DNA of 64,000 nt from DASYQD01 sp963837455 (GTDB taxonomy: Bacteria; Acidobacteriota; Thermoanaerobaculia; Multivoradales; JAIOJS01). The stretch spans positions 558,001 through 622,000 of the forward strand of contig CAWINM010000001.1 of assembly GCA_963837455.1 (NCBI GenBank), written 5' to 3'. A program made the position numbers and the translations under genes. Positions 1-10,063 of the stretch are shown one piece after another. The first letter of the stretch is position 1; every line of letters starts with the position of its first letter. The notes below the pieces were generated by a model. It had not been told where the DNA came from. It saw only the letters and a list, made by a program, of their open reading frames with translations, and ran no database searches.

Positions 1-2
1 TG

Positions 3-735
3 AGGATGTTCCAGTCAGAGCACTACGTCGAGCACGTCGCCGCCCTGCTCTTCAGCCCGTACCGGGGACTCTTCGTCTACTCCCCGGTGGTGTTGCTCGG
101 ACTGGCGGGCTCGCTTCTCCCCGCGCGTGCCTGCCTGCGCATCCTCGGCGCCACCGGCGTGGCTGCCTGCCTTGGCATGCTCCTGTTCATCGCCAGCTTC
201 CACTACTGGGCCGGCGGCCATGCCTGGGGTCCGCGGTTCCTCGCCGGCGTCGAGCTCCTCCTCGCCCCCGGGCTGGCCAGGGTCTTCAGCCGCTGGCCGC
301 GGAGCACGCTGGTCCTGCCGTTGCTGATCGCCCTGCAGCTGACGTCGACGATGCTCCCGGAGTCGACCGAGGAGTACGTCCGTTTCAACGCCGAGAGGCT
401 CCATCCCGGCTCCTGCTCGGAGTGGTACCCCAGCTGCACGGCAGTCGGCCAGCGGATTCCCCGCGCGCTCGCCGCCGTCCGCAACACGTTGATGAACGAA
501 CCGGGATCGACGTCACCCGGTCGCCCGCTCGTTCCTGCCGGCCCGCGTCTCGATACCTCGGACTACCGCACCCTCTACTCGGTGGCCGGTGCGAATCGCC
601 TTCCGCTTGCGTCGCTTTCCGGCCTGGGTCGCACTGCTCATCTGCACCGGCGGTCTTGCCTTCGCCGCCGCCTGCTTTCGGCGCGCCTGGCTGGCAACCA
701 CCCTGGGCACGCCACCGCAATCCGACCCTGCATAA
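3..735 (+). CDS. C-terminal part of a multi-pass membrane protein, probably GT-C glycosyltransferase-like (5' end outside window)
   Basis: The frame is open at the left edge, so only the C-terminal part is visible. It is hydrophobic, with membrane segments around SPVVLLGLAG, TGVAACLGMLLF and LVLPLLIALQLT. A soluble stretch with cysteines (CSEWYPSC) follows. The motif LFSPYRGLFVYSP is typical of uncharacterised multi-pass proteins near polysaccharide genes. A one-base slip near 590-600 moves the frame; the corrected C-terminus has a last membrane helix (WVALLICTGGLAF) and ends SDPA at a TAA at 733-735. The gene lies eight bases before the sugar dehydrogenase and probably shares its operon. A glycan polymerase or lipid-linked sugar transferase is likely by context, but no catalytic residue can be assigned from this part. 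Confidence 0.55.
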
Positions 736-743
736 GCCAACCC

Positions 744-1760
744 ATGATCGGAATCGCCGTCTTGGGAGCGGGCCACTGGGGGCCCAATCTCATCCGCAAC
801 TTTCACACCCACGACGAGTGCGAGGTGAGGTGGGTCGTCGACAGGCGGCGGGAACGCCGAGAGCCTCGTCCAGAGCAGTTACCCGGGCGTCGAGGTGGGC
901 GATGACCCTGCGGCGGCGTTCGACGATCCCGCCGTCGGGGCCGTCGTCATTGCAACCCCCACGGTCACCCATCACGCGCTCGCCAGGGCGGCCCTGCTCG
1001 CCGGCAAGCACGTGCTGGTGGAGAAGCCGATGGCGACCCGGGCGCACGATGCCGAGGAGCTGTGCCTGCTCGCCGAGCGGAGCGGTCTGGTGCTGATGGT
1101 GGGACAGGTGTTCCTGTTCAATCAGGCCGTGGTTCGCGTCAAGGAGTATCTCGAGGAGGGTCGGCTCGGTCGCTTGCTCTACCTGTCGATGGTACGCACC
1201 AACCTCGGGCCGATCCGCCAGGACGTCAACGCCGCCTGGGACCTCGCGGCGCATGACGTGTCGATCGCCAACGACTGGCTGGGCGGCCCCCCCACCGCGG
1301 CCGCCGGACAGGGAGGTTCCTGGATCAATGCGGGGTCGACGATGTCGTCTTCGCCACGCTCTGGTACCGCAGCGAGGTCATGGTGCACCTCCACGTCTCG
1401 TGGCTGAGCCCGCGAAAGGTGCGCGACATCACCCTCGTCGGTGATCGCGGCATGCTCACGTTCGACGACATGAACCTCTCCGAGCCGCTGCGCATCTACG
1501 ACAAGGCGGTGACGGATCAGCGCACGCCAGGGCTCGTCGACACTTTCGCGTCGTTCCGCACCAGCATTCGCGAGGGAGACATCACCATCCCTCGCGTGGT
1601 GACCGGCGAACCGCTCAAGGCCGAGTGTGACCACTGGATCGACTGCCTGACGGGCCGTGCCACGCCGCGCTCTGACGGCCGTTCGGGGCTGGCCGCAGTG
1701 CGCGTCCTGGAGGCCATCGAGCGCTCGCTCGCCAACGGCGGCAGGCGGGAGCCCGTGTAA
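744..1760 (+). CDS. Gfo/Idh/MocA-family sugar dehydrogenase (WlbA-like), two frameshifts
   Basis: NAD(P)-dependent oxidoreductase, most likely acting on a nucleotide-activated sugar (3-dehydrogenase type, as in WlbA). The N-terminus has the Rossmann motif IAVLGAGHWGPN. Further on, GKHVLVEKPMA carries the family's EKP lysine, and the middle holds WDLAAHDVSI, the usual DLxxHD signature. The C-terminal half (VSWLSPRKVRDITLVGD) is typical of this subfamily. The frame slips twice, near 843-852 and near 1328-1335 (GCGGGGTC), but both sides align as one protein of about 338 residues, the normal length. With the formyltransferase just downstream and the DegT aminotransferase at 12.3 kb it would supply a keto-sugar for amination. 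Substrate not determinable. Confidence 0.8.
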
Positions 1761-1776
1761 ACGGGTCCTTGGGCTC

Positions 1777-2716
1777 GTGCCGAGACCTCGCGTCCTCTTC
1801 TTCGGTTACGGCGCCGTGGGCTGCGCATGTCTGCGCGACCTCCTCGATGGCTTCGAGGTCGCCGGCGTCTTCTGCCGGGCGAGCGATCGCACCCAGCGCG
1901 CGACAGCAGTCGACTCCCTGTTCTCGCTCGCCGCCGAAGCCTCGCTTCATTGCTTCGCCGCCACCGACCCCTCCGACCCTGAGTTCCTCGCCGCGGCGAC
2001 CTCCTTGCGACCCGACCTTCTGCTCTCGATCCAGTACGATCGCATCCTGAAGCCGGCGCTGCTCTCGATCCCCGCCCACGGCGCCTTCAACCTCCACTTC
2101 GGCCCGTTGCCGCGCTTGCGCGGCTGCTTCCCCACCAAGTGGGCCATTCTCGGGAACGAACCGGCCGGGGTGACCTTCCACTGCATCGACCCGGACATCG
2201 ATTCCGGCGACATCGTCGATCAGCAGGTTGTGCCCCTCGCCGCCGGGGAGACCGATCAGACCCTCTACACTCGCCTCCAGGAGATCGGGCACGGTCTGTT
2301 TCGCCGCCAGCTGCCGTGGCTGCGGGCGCTTACCCCGCCGCAGCGGAGGCCGCAGGACCCGGCTCAGGTGTCCTACCACCCCAAGCAGATTCCCTTCGGC
2401 GGGATCCTCGACTGGACCCGCGAGGCCCGTTGGTTGGAGCGCTTCGTCCGCGCCTTCACCTTTCCGCCGCACCCCGCTGCCAGGACCTGGCTGCGAGGTG
2501 TGGCGATCGAGCCTCCTCGCTCCGGTCGAGGTCGCGGCCAGGGTTCCCGGCGCCGAGCCAGGTCGTCTCGTCCCCGGCGCCAACGGCGAGGTCCGCGTTG
2601 CCTGCGGAGTGGATTCCTTGCGACTGGGTCCGATCCGCGTCGCCGGCGTCGATGCGGCAGCTACCGCGCTCCGCGAGGCGGCAGCGGCCGGAGAGCGGTT
2701 CCGCCCCTCGCCATGA
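1777..2716 (+). CDS. Formyltransferase (sugar N-formyltransferase or Fmt-like), one frameshift
   Basis: Transfers a formyl group from N10-formyltetrahydrofolate to an amine. The Rossmann start is VLFFGYGAVG. The catalytic region has the Asn-His-Asp set: FNLHFGPLPRLRG gives Asn and His, and IDPDIDSGDIV gives Asp. The subdomain after it holds the FGGILDW stretch. A slip near 2500-2510 shifts the C-terminal beta domain into another frame, which then ends at 2716 after GERFRPSP. I chose GTG 1777 because it directly precedes the first beta strand; upstream codons overlap the dehydrogenase. Methionyl-tRNA formyltransferase has the same fold, but position between a sugar dehydrogenase and a glycosyltransferase favours a sugar N-formyltransferase. 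It overlaps the next start by ATGA. Confidence 0.75.
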
Positions 2717-3505
2717 GAGACCTCCCGCGGAGCGAGGTGATGGCGCTGATCGATGCCGCGCCAGCGACCGCGGCCGACCGGCGGGTCCGCTATCGAGGAT
2801 ATTCCCTGGTGGCCGTGATGGCCTCCTGGAACGAGGAAGGCAAGGTCGGGGCGGGCGTGTCCGCGGTGCCGCGCGACATCGTCGACACGGTGTGCGTCGT
2901 CGACAACGGCTCGGCCGATGGCACCGCCGCCGAAGCGCGTGCAGCAGGCGCGGTCGTGCTCTCTCACCCCCGCAATCTCGGCGCCGGTGGTGGCTACCGC
3001 AGCGGTTACATGTACGGGCGCCGGCATGGCTTCGAGGTCATCGTCGAGCCGCCGGCGACAACCAGGATGACCCAGCGGACATCCCCTCGGTGGTCGATCG
3101 TCTGCTCGACGGCGAGCTGGATTACGTTCACGGGTCGCGCTGGATGGCGGGAGGGGAGCGGATCAACATGACCCGCTCGCGATCGGTGCTGACCCGCGTC
3201 TACTCCTTGCTCTTCCGCCTGCTCTACCAGTTCCCGGCCAGCGATGCCACCAACGGCTTCCGGGCCTTCCACAGTCGGTTGCTCGACGATCCGTGCATCG
3301 ATCTCTGGCAGCAATGGCTCATCGGCTACGACTTGAGCCATATCTGCTCATCAAGGCCGTTCAGCTGGGCTACCGCGTCGGCGAGGCGCCGGTCCGGAAG
3401 ATCTACCACGCCGAGATGCGGCAGAACACGAAGATGGTGCCCTGGGCCAGCTGGTACTCGATCTTGCGGCCCTTGTTCCTCGTCAAGCTGGGCCTGCGCC
3501 GGTGA
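2713..3505 (+). CDS. Family 2 glycosyltransferase (DPM/GtrB-like), two frameshifts
   Basis: Inverting GT-A glycosyltransferase of the polyprenyl-phosphate sugar synthase type. Seen in order: the N-terminal strand SLVAVMASWNEEGKV, the sugar-nucleotide loop VVDNGSADGT, the NLGAGGGYRSGY stretch, an Asp-rich loop (DNQDDPADIP, restored across the slip) and GSRWMAGG, as in dolichol-phosphate mannose synthases. Slips occur near 3050 and 3340. After correction the protein ends at 3505 with the basic tail LFLVKLGLRR. No C-terminal membrane helices follow, so it resembles the soluble DPM1-type form. It starts within the stop of the formyltransferase (ATGA at 2713), which implies translational coupling. 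The acceptor is probably undecaprenyl phosphate (family inference). Confidence 0.78.
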
Positions 3506-3616
3506 GGTGAGCCTCGGCCGCGGTGGTTCGGCGGGTGCACGACAGGCGCGCCGGGTCTCACCCCTAACAAGTGATAACGTCCCCCGACCAACCTCCAATC
3601 AGGAGGCGGGAAGCTC

Positions 3617-4636
3617 ATGAACTGGAGCAGCACGCGAATCCTCGTCACCGGCGGCGCCTCGTTCATCAGCTCCCACCTGATCGACCTGCTGGTCGCCAAA
3701 GGTGCGACACGGATTCGCGTCGTCGACGACCTCACCAGCGGTAAGCTGGCCAACATCTCCTCCCTTGTCGACGGTGGCATCGTCGAGTTTCGCCAGGAGG
3801 ACCTGCTGAAACCAGGCGTCGCGCAGCACGCCGTGGACGGGATCGACGTGGTCTTCCACCTCGCCGCCATTCATGGCGGTCGGGGGTACGTCGACCTCCA
3901 TCAGGCACCCTGCGCCCAGAATCTGGCGATGGACGGCATGCTGATCAAGGCCGCATACGAGGCCGGCGTCGACAGGTTCGTGTTCGCCTCTTCGGGCTGC
4001 GTCTACCCCAACTTCCTGCAGTCAGACGTGACCCAGGAGCTCTATCTCACCGAGGAGATGGTGGGGCCGCCCTACGATGCCGACAACATGTACGGTTGGG
4101 CCAAGTTGATGACGGAGCTGACGCTCAAGGCCTACCACAAGGACTTCGGGTTCAAATCCGCCTCGTGCCGGTTCTTCACGGTCTACGGCGAGCGCGGTGT
4201 CGAGAACCACGCAGTGATCGCCATGATCGCTCGCGCCTTCGTTCGCCAGGACCCTTTCGACGTGTGGGGTGACGGAACCCAGGTTCGCAATTGGACCTAC
4301 GTTGGCGACATCGTCAGCGGGATGGTGCGGGCGGCGGAGGCGATCGACGACGGCACCGCCGTCAACCTCGGAACCGAGGAGCGTACTCGCGTGATCGACG
4401 CGGTGCACGAGGTGCTGCGCTATACGGGGCATTCGGCGGAAATCAGGTTGCTTCCCCACATGCCGACCGGCCCGCTCAACCGCGTGGCGAGCAACCGGCT
4501 CGCCAAGGAGTTGCTCGGCTGGCAGCCACAGATGAAGTTCATGGATGGCCTCCATCGAACCATCGATTGGTACTTCGGCACCCGAGAGCGCGAGCAGGTG
4601 AAGGAGTACTTGCCGGCGCTGCTCACCGAGCGCTGA
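3617..4636 (+). CDS. NAD-dependent epimerase/dehydratase (extended SDR)
   Basis: Intact 339-residue extended SDR acting on a nucleotide sugar. The cofactor loop reads TGGASFISSHL (residues 11-21), where the usual second and third glycines are serine. The catalytic Ser is in FASSGCVYP (about 126) and the Tyr-Lys pair is Y159 and K163 in YGWAK. The C-terminal substrate part has RFFTVYGERG and the VRNWTYVGDI stretch. A strong Shine-Dalgarno (AGGAGG at 3601-3606) precedes the ATG. A 111-base gap separates it from the GT2 gene, so it may begin a new transcription unit. Reaction type (4-epimerase, 3,5-epimerase or dehydratase) cannot be decided from sequence alone. Confidence 0.85.
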   Translation: MNWSSTRILVTGGASFISSHLIDLLVAKGATRIRVVDDLTSGKLANISSLVDGGIVEFRQEDLLKPGVAQHAVDGIDVVFHLAAIHGGRGYVDLHQAPCAQNLAMDGMLIKAAYEAGVDRFVFASSGCVYPNFLQSDVTQELYLTEEMVGPPYDADNMYGWAKLMTELTLKAYHKDFGFKSASCRFFTVYGERGVENHAVIAMIARAFVRQDPFDVWGDGTQVRNWTYVGDIVSGMVRAAEAIDDGTAVNLGTEERTRVIDAVHEVLRYTGHSAEIRLLPHMPTGPLNRVASNRLAKELLGWQPQMKFMDGLHRTIDWYFGTREREQVKEYLPALLTER

Positions 4637-4639
4637 GCG

Positions 4640-5602
4640 ATGCCGCAGGCTGGCAGGGCAGAGCCGTCGGAGCAGCCGCTCGAGGTTGCCACCCTCGTTG
4701 GCCATCGCAACCTCGAGATGTCTCTGCGCTGCCTGGGCAGCCTCCTCCGTCACTCGGCCGATCCGCTGCGGTTGCGTGTTCACGACGATGGGACCCTGAC
4801 CTTTGGCGATCGCGAGCGGCTGGTCGCGAATCTCGTCGGCACACGAATCGTGAGACGCAGCGAGGCCGACGATCGCGTCGGCCCTACCCTTGCGGGACAT
4901 CCCGCGGCGCGCCGCTTTCGCTCCAGCAACGTCCTCGCTCTCAAGCTCTTCGACGTCTTCCACTTTTCCGGCGGCCGTCTCCAGTACTGCGACAGCGACA
5001 TCCTCTTCCTCCGTCCTTTCCGTGATCTCTTTCATGCCGAGGCGGCAGGGGCCGCGGCGCTGTTCATGGCCGACTGGCAGAACGCCTATTCGCTGCGCTC
5101 GTGGCACACGCTGCGGTTTCGGCGGTTGCGGCTGCCGCTGCGAGCCAACACAGGTGTCATCCAGTTCAACGCCTGTGAGCTCGATCTCGACCTCATCGAG
5201 TGGTACCTCTCCCGACCCGAGCTGGCGGTGACGCCGGTGTGGATGGAGCAGACGGCTTGGAGCCTTCTCGGCTTCCGCGCTGGCTGCAACATCTGGGATG
5301 CGAGCCAACTGCGCATTCCGCTCACTAGAGAGGCGGATGTGGACGCGGTGGGGCTGCACTTCACCTCTTCGTCGCGCCACCTGCTCAGCGGCTTCCATGA
5401 AGCGGAGACCGCCGGGCAACCCGAACGCGAACCGGTGGTCATGCGGAGCACGTCGGCAAAGAGGTGCGGGTTCGTGAACCTGGCCATCGGGGAGGGCGTG
5501 CGCCGCTATCGGCGCATCCGCGCGGCAGCTTCGCTCAGGTTGCGACGATCTCCCCCTCTGCGGCGACACGCCGCTGACCACCCCAAGAGCGGCTGCTGCT
5601 GA
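4640..5602 (+). CDS. Putative glycosyltransferase with DxD-like motif
   Basis: A 320-residue soluble protein whose middle looks like a GT-A nucleotide-diphospho-sugar transferase. YCDSDILFL (residues 116-124) is the acidic metal-binding loop seen in LgtC/GT8-like enzymes, and ANTGVIQFN (about 169) resembles the strand after it. The N-terminal HRNLEMSLRCLGSLLRHS looks like the opening helix of such proteins. The C-terminal 60 residues are Arg-rich and less convincing; a slip near the end could have changed the tail. It starts three bases after the epimerase stop, so the two are cotranscribed. Family assignment is by motif only; donor and acceptor are unknown. Confidence 0.6.
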   Translation: MPQAGRAEPSEQPLEVATLVGHRNLEMSLRCLGSLLRHSADPLRLRVHDDGTLTFGDRERLVANLVGTRIVRRSEADDRVGPTLAGHPAARRFRSSNVLALKLFDVFHFSGGRLQYCDSDILFLRPFRDLFHAEAAGAAALFMADWQNAYSLRSWHTLRFRRLRLPLRANTGVIQFNACELDLDLIEWYLSRPELAVTPVWMEQTAWSLLGFRAGCNIWDASQLRIPLTREADVDAVGLHFTSSSRHLLSGFHEAETAGQPEREPVVMRSTSAKRCGFVNLAIGEGVRRYRRIRAAASLRLRRSPPLRRHAADHPKSGCC

Positions 5603-5673
5603 CGGCAGCGCTCTCCCGGCTTCGACCCGCCGGCTCGACCGGCCCTCGCCCTAGATCGCCGGCACGGATATCT

Positions 5674-6804
5674 GTGATGCCCTTCAGGCTCTCGCGCTCG
5701 CTTCGGATGGTCGTCCTCGCGGGGGGAACAGCGGTGCTGACAGCGGCGCTCGTGGAAGGGCTCGGCAGCCTCACCTACGTCTCTGCGCGCTTGGTTCGCG
5801 ATCGGCGCCTTGCGGAGGAACTCTACACTCGCTACGACCCTCAACTCGGGTGGTGCTCGATCCCAGGAGCCTCCAGGCCGGCCCTCTATGGCCCGGGACG
5901 CTCCGTGCACATCAACCTCCAGGGCTTTCGCAGGCTCCGACCGACAGCGCCCCGACCTGCGCCCGGCGCGCCGACTCGTGTGCTCGGGTGACTCGTTCAC
6001 TTTCGGATATGGGGTCGGCGACGAGGCGACCTGGTGCGCCCTGCTCGCCACGATCCCGCCCGGCATCGAGACGGTCAACATGGGACAAGGCGGCTACGGG
6101 CTCGATCAGGCCTACCTCTGGTACCGCCGCGACGGTCTGCACCTTGGCCATCAGGTGCACGTCATGGCGCTGATCACCCGGGACTTCGAGCGCATGGCTT
6201 CGGACCGCTTTGTCGGCTACGGCAAGCCCCTCCTTAGCTCTCCTCATCGGGCACGCTGGAGGTGACCAACGTACCCGTGCCGCGGGCCGGAGCGGCAGCT
6301 CGCTGGCTCGTTGGCCATGCCAGTTACCTCCAGATGCTGAGCAGCGTTCGGCTCGCGACTGCCGTGAAGACTCGGCTGAGCCCGACGCAGGGTGTCGTGA
6401 GCCATGCGCCGCCGAACACCCGCGCCATCGCCGACGCGATCTTCAGGGATCTGGCGAGCTTGAATGCTGCCCGCGGCATTCGATTCGTGGTCGTCTACCT
6501 CCCCGTCGAGGAAGACCGCGAGAGCACCAGTGCCGACGGCTGGCGGCAGTGGCTGCGGTCGCTTGACGGATTCGGGCTCGTCGATCTGGTGGACGACCTG
6601 AGGACGCTGCCGGTTGCCGAAGCGCACCAGCTGTACGTGCACGAGGGCGACACCGTCGCCTTCTTCGGGGCACGCGGACACTTCTCGGAAGCCGGCAACC
6701 GATGGGTTGCGGCCCAGCTGGCGAAGCACCTCATCGCCACTCCTGGAACCCCTCCCTCGCCATCGCCGCACCTCGACGCGAAAGGGGAGGACCGATGGGG
6801 ATGA
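5674..6804 (+). CDS. SGNH/GDSL-type hydrolase domain protein, two frameshifts
   Basis: A membrane-anchored SGNH-fold protein, likely adding or removing acetyl or other acyl groups on the exported glycan. An N-terminal segment (MVVLAGGTAVLTAALVEGL) looks like a membrane anchor or signal. Block I is CSGDSFTFGYGVGD with the nucleophile Ser; block V is GHFSEAGN with the catalytic His. Between them is NMGQGGYGLDQ, a block II-like Gly region. Slips near 5940 and 6240 split it into three frames; corrected length is about 376 residues. GTG 5674 or ATG 5677 are equally possible starts. The end overlaps the FkbM gene by ten bases. A partnership with the acyltransferase at 7591 is inferred from position. 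Confidence 0.7.
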
Positions 6805-7594
6805 GGTCGTTCGCCGAGCGACTCAGTCGCGGCCTGGTCCTACGCCGCCGGTTGCCGCCCCAGTTCGGAGATCTCGCGCTCCACGTATCCCCCGACGCGT
6901 CCTTGCGTTTCTGGCGCCGCACTATCGCCGAGACCGACCCGCAGCTGCTCGCCAATTGCGAAGAGCTGGTGACTCGGGGGAGCTGCGTGTGGGACATCGG
7001 AGCCAACATCGGCCTCTTCACATTTGGCGCTGCCTGGCTGGCGGGCGATACGGGGAGTGTCCTGGCAGTCGAAGCCGACCTCTGGCTCGTCGAGCTCCTG
7101 CGACGCTCGGCGGCTGGGGTCGACTCCAGAGTCGCCCCCGTGGAAATTCTGCACGCCGCGGCGTCGGACCAGGAGGGCGAGGCGGCCTTCGTGATCGCTC
7201 GGCGAGGACGGGCCACGAACCACCTGGCCCGGGTAGACGGCTCCTCGCAAAGCGGCGGCGGACGCGCCGTGGTTCGCGTCCCCACGGTAACCCTCGACGG
7301 GCTCCGGCAGGGGCGTCGCGATCCCGATCTCCTGAAGGTCGACGTCGAGGGCGCCGAGGCTCTCTGTCTGGCCGGGGGCAGGACTCTGCTGGGCACCATT
7401 CGGCCCGTGCTGCTGTGCGAGGTCACGAGCGAAGGCGGAAGCACCGTGGCGCGCACTCTTGCAGAGGCGACTACGTGATGTTGGACTCGGCGCAGCCGAC
7501 GGCCGCGCGAAGGCCCCTCAGCCAACCGGCGTGGAACACCTTGGCCTATCCGCGAGAGCGATGGCACCCCGGCCCGATCGACCCGCCGCCATGA
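6795..7594 (+). CDS. FkbM-family methyltransferase, frameshift near the C-terminus
   Basis: SAM-dependent methyltransferase of the FkbM family, typically O-methylating sugars in polysaccharide clusters. The SAM-binding motif is VWDIGANIGLFT, followed by the acidic VLAVEAD at the end of strand 2. The family hallmark LLKVDVEGAE is present. ATG 6795 has a good Shine-Dalgarno (AGGGGAGG) and lies in the end of the SGNH gene. In the uncorrected frame it stops at 7478, but a slip near 7465 joins it to a tail with WNTLAYPR, the usual FkbM C-terminal block, ending at the TGA at 7592-7594. That TGA overlaps the acyltransferase ATG. Corrected length is about 266 residues. Confidence 0.82.
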
Positions 7595-8755
7595 CGACGA
7601 TCCGGTTCCCAGGCCTCAACAGCCTCCGCTTTCTGGCCGCCCTCTTCGTCGTGATCGGCCACATTCCCATGACGCAAGGCAGCGTCGGACTACCCATCAC
7701 TGGGCGCGGTCTTCTTCCGGGGCGCCCATGCGGTGTCCTTCTTCTTCACGCTGAGCGGGTTCCTCATTACCTACCTGTTGCTCCAAGAGAGGCAGTGCAC
7801 GGGCACCGTCGACGTGGCGCGATTCTACCTGCGTCGGGTGTGCAGAATCTGGCCTTTGTACTTTGCCGTGACCGGCTTCGGGCTGGTGTTCTATAGGTGG
7901 ATCCTGCCACGCACGGGGATCTCGCGGACCGTGCCGTACGAGATCTCCACCGCCGTCGCGATGTACTCGCTGTTCCTGCCCAACCTGATGAACAGCCTGT
8001 ACCGAATGGGTGGCATCCTCAATCCGCTCTGGTCGATCGGCGTCGAGGAGCAGTTCTATCTTGCCTGGGCCCCTCTGGCGCGGAAAGTGCGCGACCGGCT
8101 CCCGACCATGTGTTGGGTCGTTGTCGGAGTGTTCCTGAGCCTCTCGTTGCTCACGGCCACGCACGCATTCGGAGCCGGCTGGGCCAGCCGGTTCCTCGGG
8201 CAGCTGAAGTTCCATTTCATGGCGGTGGGCGCGCTGTGGGCCTGGGCGGTGCACCGGCATCGCGACCGCCTGCTGGAGCTGCCGCTGTTTCGCAGCCGGC
8301 TGGTGCAACTTACCCTCGCCGCGCTAGTGGCGGAGCACTACCTCGTCGGGCAGCTGGCGCGCAGCGACTCAGTCGCAGAAGTGCTTCAGCTGGCGCTCTA
8401 TGGCTGGCTGATCGTCGACGTCGGGGTCAACCCGCGAACCCTCGTGCGCATTGGCAATCCCGCCTTCGAATATCTCGGGAAAGTATCCTACGGAATCTAC
8501 CTGCTGCACATGCCGGTGGTCTATGCCACCGCCGAGCTGTTCCGCCTCACCGCGTGGTGGCATGGCCACCTGGCAGCCTATTTCGTTGGCTACTACGCAA
8601 TCGCCCTGGGCGGAACGATCGCAGTTGCAGCCCTCTCGTACCGTTACTTCGAGCAGCCCTTCCTCCGCCTCAAGGATCGACTGGGGAGGGTGCCGCCGGT
8701 CGCGGGAGCGGATGCAGTCCCCGCCCGTGTCGTTTCGGTCGACGTCACGCAGTGA
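7591..8755 (+). CDS. Acyltransferase 3 family membrane O-acyltransferase (OafA/YrhL-like), one frameshift
   Basis: Integral membrane enzyme that transfers acyl (often acetyl) groups to cell-surface glycans. The start has the family motif GLNSLRFLAALFVVIGH, with the conserved Arg and active His. After a slip near 7695-7705 the frame continues SFFFTLSGFLITYLL, also diagnostic, then about nine hydrophobic helices. WSIGVEEQFYLAW and ISYGIYLLHMP-like (VSYGIYLLHMP) motifs follow. The C-terminus ends with RYFEQPFLRLK, the usual end of the last helix. Corrected length is about 387 residues, normal for a stand-alone acyltransferase 3. It starts by ATGA overlap with the FkbM gene and ends by GTGA overlap with the GT4 gene. 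Confidence 0.85.
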
Positions 8756-10041
8756 GAACGGCTCCTTCCTTTCTGCTTCTCTCCCAGGTCTACCCCCCCG
8801 ACCCCACCTCGGTCGGCCAGCACCTTCACGACGCCGCTCGCGAGCTGGTCCGCCGCGGCTGGCGCGTCCGCGTCCTCACCTCCGCCCGCGGCTACGCCGT
8901 CCCTCCCACCGCTACCACGCCCGCGAGACTCTCGACGGCGTCGAGGTCCGCCGCCTGATCTGCCGGCTCTCTCGGCAAGCCTCGCTCTCCGCGCGCCGCA
9001 CCGTCGGCGGGCTGCTCTTCCTCCTCCAGGCATTCCTCCGCGCGCTCTTCGCTCCGCGCCCTTCGCCGTCCTCGGTAAGCACGTCGCCCGCCGATGGCGC
9101 CGATCTTCGGCGCCGTCCTGGCGCCGCTGCGCCGGGCTCCCTACTCCTTCTGGCTGATGGACCTGAACCCCGACCAGGCGCTCGTTACCGGGGCGGTGCG
9201 CCCCGGCGCGCTCTCGGCGCGCCTGCTCGAGCGGGCCAACCGCTACGCCGCCCGCGGCGCGCGCGCGGTCATCGCCCTCGACCCGTTCATGGCCGACCGG
9301 ATCCGCGAGCGCTGGCAGCTCGGCAGCAACCTCACCGCCCTCCCTCCCTGGCCCCACGAGGACCACATCGCCCCGGTCCCCCACTCCGAAAACCCCTTCC
9401 GGACCCGCCACAACCTGCAGGGCAAGCGGGTCGTCATGTACTCCGGCAACCTCTCCCCGGTCCATCCCGTTGACACCATCCTGCAGGCGGCGCGTGAGCT
9501 CCGGGAAGATTCCGGGCTGGTCTTCGTGTTCATTGGGGAAGGCGGGCAGCGAGCGGTGGTCGAAGCGGCCATCCAGCGCGATGGGCTCGAGAATGTGGTG
9601 CTTCTTCCTTACCAGCCGCTCGAGGAGCTTCGCTTCAGTCTCTCGGCCGCAGATGCACACCTCGTGAGCATGGGCAACGACATGGTGGGGATCGTCCACC
9701 CCTGCAAGGTCTACGGGGCGATGGCGGCCGCACGGCCCGTGCTGTACCTGGGTCCTCGCCAGTCCCACATCGGCAACATGCTGGACCGCTTCGACATCGG
9801 CTGGCACGTGGACCACGGTGACGTCGCCGGCGCCGTGCGCGTGCTTCGTGCGATAATTACCTCATCCGACGACGAGCTCGCCAACTTCGGCGCCCGTGCT
9901 CGCGCCGCATTGACCTCCGAGTTTTCTCAAGATCGCCTCCTTTCGTCCTTTTGTGACTTCCTAGAGCGAGGGGTGGTGGGCGGGGAGATTCCCCCGTCCG
10001 GAGGAACCACCCGATGCCAGTCGTCCCCATCCTCTTCCTGA
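8752..10041 (+). CDS. Family 4 glycosyltransferase (WbuB-like), two frameshifts
   Basis: Retaining GT-B glycosyltransferase. The N-terminal domain begins FLLLSQVYPPDPTSVGQH, typical of WbuB/WcaI-like enzymes, and includes TSPPMAP once the slips near 8910 and 9075 are corrected. WLMDLNPDQA follows. The C-terminal domain shows VVMYSGNLSPVHPVDT, VFIGEGGQR, the LLPYQPLEEL strand and the nucleotide-binding end HPCKVYGAMAAARPVL, where the usual Glu is replaced in an otherwise standard K-x-YGAMAA block. Length is about 430 residues. The gene starts on GTG within the stop of the acyltransferase. Sugar specificity cannot be read. Its location just before wecA supports a role in the same glycan. Confidence 0.8.
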
Positions 10042-10063
10042 TGGTACCATCCCGGTCACCACC

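Noticed and set aside
10040..10051. GATGGTACCATC palindrome before wecA
   Set aside because: A perfect 12-base palindrome, but short, and a -10-like TACCAT lies in it. No second copy or known operator fits, so I do not call a regulatory site.
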